A stretch of 24,495 nucleotides of DNA. Source: UBA1367 sp040268355 (GTDB lineage Bacteria > Actinomycetota > Coriobacteriia > Coriobacteriales > Atopobiaceae). The notes below the pieces were generated by a model, which searched no databases, was not told the origin of the DNA, and saw nothing but the letters and a program-made list of their open reading frames with translations. This document shows positions 21,508 to 24,495 of the stretch, piece by piece. Position 1 is the stretch's first letter, and every line of letters begins with the position of its first letter. Where the stretch lies: contig JAWRIT010000037.1 of NCBI GenBank assembly GCA_040268355.1, positions 1 to 24,495 on the forward strand, in the 5' to 3' direction. A program made the translations under genes and the position numbers.

Positions 21508-24456
21508 ATGACCGACTCCCCCACCCCGCAGCTGACGCCCACCCCCGCCCTTGCCGTGGGCACCACCCACGCGGGCTTTGTCGTGACCGCCACTCACCCG
21601 ATCGCCGAGCTGTCCGGCTGCGCCTACGTCATGCGCCATGAGGCGACCGGCGCACGCCTGATGTGGCTCGCCACCGACGACCAGAACCGCTCCTTCGCCA
21701 TCGCCTTCAAGACACCACCCGCAGACGACACGGGCATCTTTCACATCCTGGAGCACTCGGTGCTGTGCGGGTCCGACCGCTTCCCCGTCAAGGAGCCCTT
21801 CGTCAGCCTGCTCAAAAGCTCGATGCAGACCTTCCTGAACGCGCTCACCTTCCCCGACAAGACGATGTACCCGGTCTCGTCGACCAATGTCCGTGACCTC
21901 GAGAACCTGATGGACGTCTACCTCGACGCCGTGCTGCACCCAGCCATCTACCAGCGGCCGCGCATCTTCGAGCAGGAGGGCTGGCACTACGAGTACGACG
22001 CCGACGCCGACCAGCTGACCTACAACGGGGTCGTCTTCAACGAGATGAAGGGCGCCCGCTCCGACCCCGACGAGGTCGCCTTCGCGCACCTGCAGCGCGA
22101 CCTCTTCCCGGACACGGCCTACCGCTTCGAGTCGGGCGGTGACCCGCGCGCCATCCCCACGCTCACCTACGAGCGCTTCCGCGACCACCACGCGCGCCAC
22201 TACGACCTGGCGAACAGCTACACCATCCTCTACGGCGACCTGGACATCGAGCGCGAGCTGGCCTTCGTGGGCGAACGCTTCTGCGGGGCCGCCCGTCGCG
22301 AGGCCGGCGCGCCGAACGCCCTCGGCCTCCAGCGGCCGCTCGTCGCGCCACTGCGCCAGGTGGAGATGGCCACCGCGCCCGAGAACGCCTCGGTGTCGCT
22401 CGCCTACGTCGTGGGCACCGCGGCCGATCGCGAGCGGGTGCTGGCGACCGACGTGCTCGTCGACGCGCTGGCCGGCTCCAACGAGGCACCGCTCAAGCGC
22501 GCCGTGCTCGATGCCGGCCTGGGTGACGACTTCCAGGCGAGCCTCGTCGACGGCGTGCTTCAGCCGCAGGTGCTCTTCGTGCTGAAGGGCGCCAAGCCCG
22601 GCGCCGCCGAGCGCCTCGTGGAACTCGTGACCAAGACCTGCGAGCGGCTCGCGAGCGAGGGCATCGACAAGGCGCGCCTCTCGGCCTCGCTCTCGCAGGC
22701 CGAGTTCAACCTGCGCGAGGGCGACTGGGGCGGCTCGTACTCAGACGGCGTCGCCTACTCCATGCAGGCCCTCTCCAGTTGGCTCTACGACGACGAGCGT
22801 CCGGTGGACTACCTGCGCTACGAGGAGGAGCTCGCGCACCTGCGCGCCGGGCTCGAGAAGGGCCGCTTCGAACGGCTGCTGCGCGACCTGATCTGCGAGA
22901 GCGACCACCGCGCGGCCGTGGAGCTGGTGCCCGTCGAGGAGGGCGACGCCGCCGAGGAGGCGACCGAGCTGGCCAAGCGGCGCGCCGCGCTCTCGCAAGA
23001 CGAGCTGGCCGCCATCGAGGCCGGGGTGGCGGCCCTGCGCGAGGAGCAGGAGCGGCCGGACGCGCCCGAGGATCTGGCTCGCCTCCCGCGCCTCTCGCTC
23101 GCAGACATCGGCGAGGCCCCGCGCGAGACGCCCGCTCGCTGGGTCGACGCGCCGCTGCCCTGCCTCGCCCATGAGCTCGACACGCACCGCATCGTCTACG
23201 CCTACCACTACTTCGACCTGCGCAGGCTCGAGGCCTGCGACCTCCCCTACGTGGGGTTGCTCACCGACGTCCTCGCCAAGCTGGGCACCGAGCGCCTGAG
23301 CGCCGCCGAGCTCGACACCGAGCTGGGCGAGCGGCTGGGGGCGCTGAGCTTCTTCACCGAGGTCTACGGCCACGATGACGATCCGCACTTCGCCCGGCCC
23401 CTGCTCGTGGTGGGGGCGAGCGCGCTGTCCGAGAAGCTCGACGCCCTGGCGAGCCTGCCCGCCGAGGTCTGGGGCACCACGCGCTTCGACGACCTCGAGC
23501 AGATCCGCGACATCTGCCAGCAGCGACGCGTCTCCCTCGAGCAGCACTACCTCGGGGCCGGCCACGCCGCCGCCATGGCGCGCCTCTCGACCTACTTCAA
23601 CTGCGCGTCGATCGCGCAGGACAGCCTCTCGGGCATCACCTACTACCGCTTCGTCAAGGACCTGCTCGCCCACTGGGACGAGCGCGCGAGCGAGCTTTCC
23701 GCCCGCCTCGCCGCGCTCGCACGGCGCATCTTCACCGCCGACGAGGTCATCGTCAGCGTCACGGGGTCGGCCGAGGACCGCGAGCGCTTCTGGCGAGAGG
23801 CAGGAGACCTGGGGCTTCCCACGGCAGGCGAGGCGGCGTGCGCCCATCGGCTCCAGCTTCCCGAGCCCGAGGTGAGAAACGAGGCCTTCGTCACGCCGGC
23901 CAACGTGTGCTTCGTGGCGGCGGGACAGGCCAGAAGCGAGCTCGACGCGGCCGACCACGGCACCTGGAACGTGGCCACGCGCGCCCTCTCCTACGACTAC
24001 CTCTGGAACGAGGTGCGCGTGAAGGGCGGTGCCTATGGTTGCGGCTTCCGCCACACGACCTCGGGGCTCACGCAGTTCTGGTCCTACCGCGACCCCGCGG
24101 CTGGCCCCACCGTCAGGCGCTTCGAGGCGGCAGGGGCATGGACCGCCTCCTGGTCGCCCAGTGACGACGACCTCACGGGCTACATCGTCTCGGCGGTCGC
24201 GACCCACGACGCGCCCAAGAAGGCGCGGCAGCTTGCCCGCCGGCAGGACGGCCTCGTGCTGGCCGAGCGCCCGGAGGGCTGGCGGGACGAGATCCGCGCG
24301 CAGGAGCTCGCCGTCACGCCCGAGAAGGTGCGTGCGTGCGCGGAGGTGCTCGACGGCCTGGCCGAGCGGCGTGCGCTCTGCGTCTTTGGCGGGCGCGAGC
24401 AGATCGAGGCGAGCGGCCTTGCCCTCGACGTCATCGAGCTGATGGGCTCAGCGTAA
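21508..24456 (+). CDS. M16C-family zinc metallopeptidase (presequence-protease-like)
   Basis: This 982-residue enzyme has the four-domain size of the M16C group, which includes the organelle presequence protease PreP and bacterial homologues that degrade small peptides. The inverted zinc motif HILEH gives His79, catalytic Glu82 and His83. The third ligand is Glu179 in FNEMKGARSD. The early segments LCGSDRFPVKEPF and TFPDKTMYPVSS are typical of the family. A substrate-contacting Arg/Tyr segment near the end reads VKGGAYGCGFRH. There is no signal peptide, so it should be cytoplasmic, clearing peptides. AGGAGG precedes the ATG. It is separated by 81 bp from the cell-wall gene and is followed by a palindromic repeat. 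The gene is complete. Confidence 0.93.
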   Translation: MTDSPTPQLTPTPALAVGTTHAGFVVTATHPIAELSGCAYVMRHEATGARLMWLATDDQNRSFAIAFKTPPADDTGIFHILEHSVLCGSDRFPVKEPFVSLLKSSMQTFLNALTFPDKTMYPVSSTNVRDLENLMDVYLDAVLHPAIYQRPRIFEQEGWHYEYDADADQLTYNGVVFNEMKGARSDPDEVAFAHLQRDLFPDTAYRFESGGDPRAIPTLTYERFRDHHARHYDLANSYTILYGDLDIERELAFVGERFCGAARREAGAPNALGLQRPLVAPLRQVEMATAPENASVSLAYVVGTAADRERVLATDVLVDALAGSNEAPLKRAVLDAGLGDDFQASLVDGVLQPQVLFVLKGAKPGAAERLVELVTKTCERLASEGIDKARLSASLSQAEFNLREGDWGGSYSDGVAYSMQALSSWLYDDERPVDYLRYEEELAHLRAGLEKGRFERLLRDLICESDHRAAVELVPVEEGDAAEEATELAKRRAALSQDELAAIEAGVAALREEQERPDAPEDLARLPRLSLADIGEAPRETPARWVDAPLPCLAHELDTHRIVYAYHYFDLRRLEACDLPYVGLLTDVLAKLGTERLSAAELDTELGERLGALSFFTEVYGHDDDPHFARPLLVVGASALSEKLDALASLPAEVWGTTRFDDLEQIRDICQQRRVSLEQHYLGAGHAAAMARLSTYFNCASIAQDSLSGITYYRFVKDLLAHWDERASELSARLAALARRIFTADEVIVSVTGSAEDRERFWREAGDLGLPTAGEAACAHRLQLPEPEVRNEAFVTPANVCFVAAGQARSELDAADHGTWNVATRALSYDYLWNEVRVKGGAYGCGFRHTTSGLTQFWSYRDPAAGPTVRRFEAAGAWTASWSPSDDDLTGYIVSAVATHDAPKKARQLARRQDGLVLAERPEGWRDEIRAQELAVTPEKVRACAEVLDGLAERRALCVFGGREQIEASGLALDVIELMGSA

Positions 24457-24461
24457 GCCAA

Positions 24462-24492
24462 GGAACACGGGGGAAGAGGGGCCCTGTGTCAC
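24462..24492 (-). repeat. Copy 4 of the GTGACAC palindromic repeat, just after the M16C gene
   Basis: On the minus strand it reads GTGACAC, then AGGGCC, then CCTCTTCCCCCGTGT and TCC. It shares a 15-base run with copy 1 and starts a few bases after the protease stop codon. The window ends three bases later, so whether it is a single or composite copy cannot be seen. Confidence 0.7.
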
Positions 24493-24495
24493 TGC

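Noticed and set aside
19486..22200. A 904-codon minus-strand frame covering parts of uppP, the cell-wall gene and the M16C gene
   Set aside because: Low-complexity Arg/Gly/Leu composition, no ribosome site and no motifs; it overlaps three well-supported genes.
1..24495. CRISPR arrays, insertion sequences, prophage genes, toxin-antitoxin or biosynthetic clusters
   Set aside because: None were found. The only repeats are the GTGACAC family and isolated hairpins, and every long coding region belongs to a known housekeeping, transport, regulatory or cell-wall family or is described above.

Overview
This window appears to join DNA from two unrelated bacteria. Bases 1 to about 2920 carry, all on the minus strand, the tail of hslV, then ispE, tRNA-Gln, prs and rplY/ctc. 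The gene content, this order (which I recall from Desulfovibrio/Bilophila-type genomes) and the protein wording suggest a Desulfovibrionaceae-like proteobacterium. From about 2921 to the end the genes read as a high-GC anaerobic actinobacterium of the Coriobacteriia (Olsenella/Atopobiaceae-like). The seam lies inside one open reading frame: an NhaA antiporter runs in frame into the last 43 residues of the protease subunit HslV. An assembly chimera is the most economical explanation, so the two parts should not be read as one genome until the join is verified.

Left part (minus strand, transcribed from high to low coordinates): hslV tail, ispE, tRNA-Gln(TTG), prs, rplY. These are housekeeping functions: isoprenoid precursor synthesis, PRPP synthesis and a 5S-rRNA-binding ribosomal protein. 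The ispE stop codon lies inside the tRNA gene.

Right part: nhaA (minus) diverges from a PTS sugar locus (plus) made of a LicT/BglG-type antiterminator and a glucose-family EIICB permease. The antiterminator has a textbook leader: a promoter with 17-bp spacing, a RAT antiterminator hairpin and an overlapping intrinsic terminator. Next come degV (minus), diverging from a DUF1836 HTH-like gene across a perfect 7-7-7 palindrome, then luxS-mtnN (activated methyl cycle and AI-2 production), pcrA followed closely by an MscS-type channel gene, and a minus-strand zinc-ribbon/YARHG membrane protein. A minus-strand polar amino-acid ABC operon follows (binding protein, two permeases, ATPase, of the glutamate/glutamine type), then uppP (minus), a secreted coiled-coil cell-wall hydrolase-like protein (plus) and a large M16C zinc metallopeptidase (plus).

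A short palindromic repeat of about 32 bp, built around GTGACAC...CCTCTTCCCCCGTGT, occurs four times in the Coriobacteriia-like part. Two of the copies are fused head to head between convergent genes. I saw none left of the seam. I found no CRISPR array, transposase, phage gene or rRNA. Apart from the seam, the most useful leads are the repeat family, the degV/DUF1836 palindrome, the luxS leader hairpin and the unusual YARHG and cell-wall proteins. I do not see convincing evidence of a wholly new multi-gene system.
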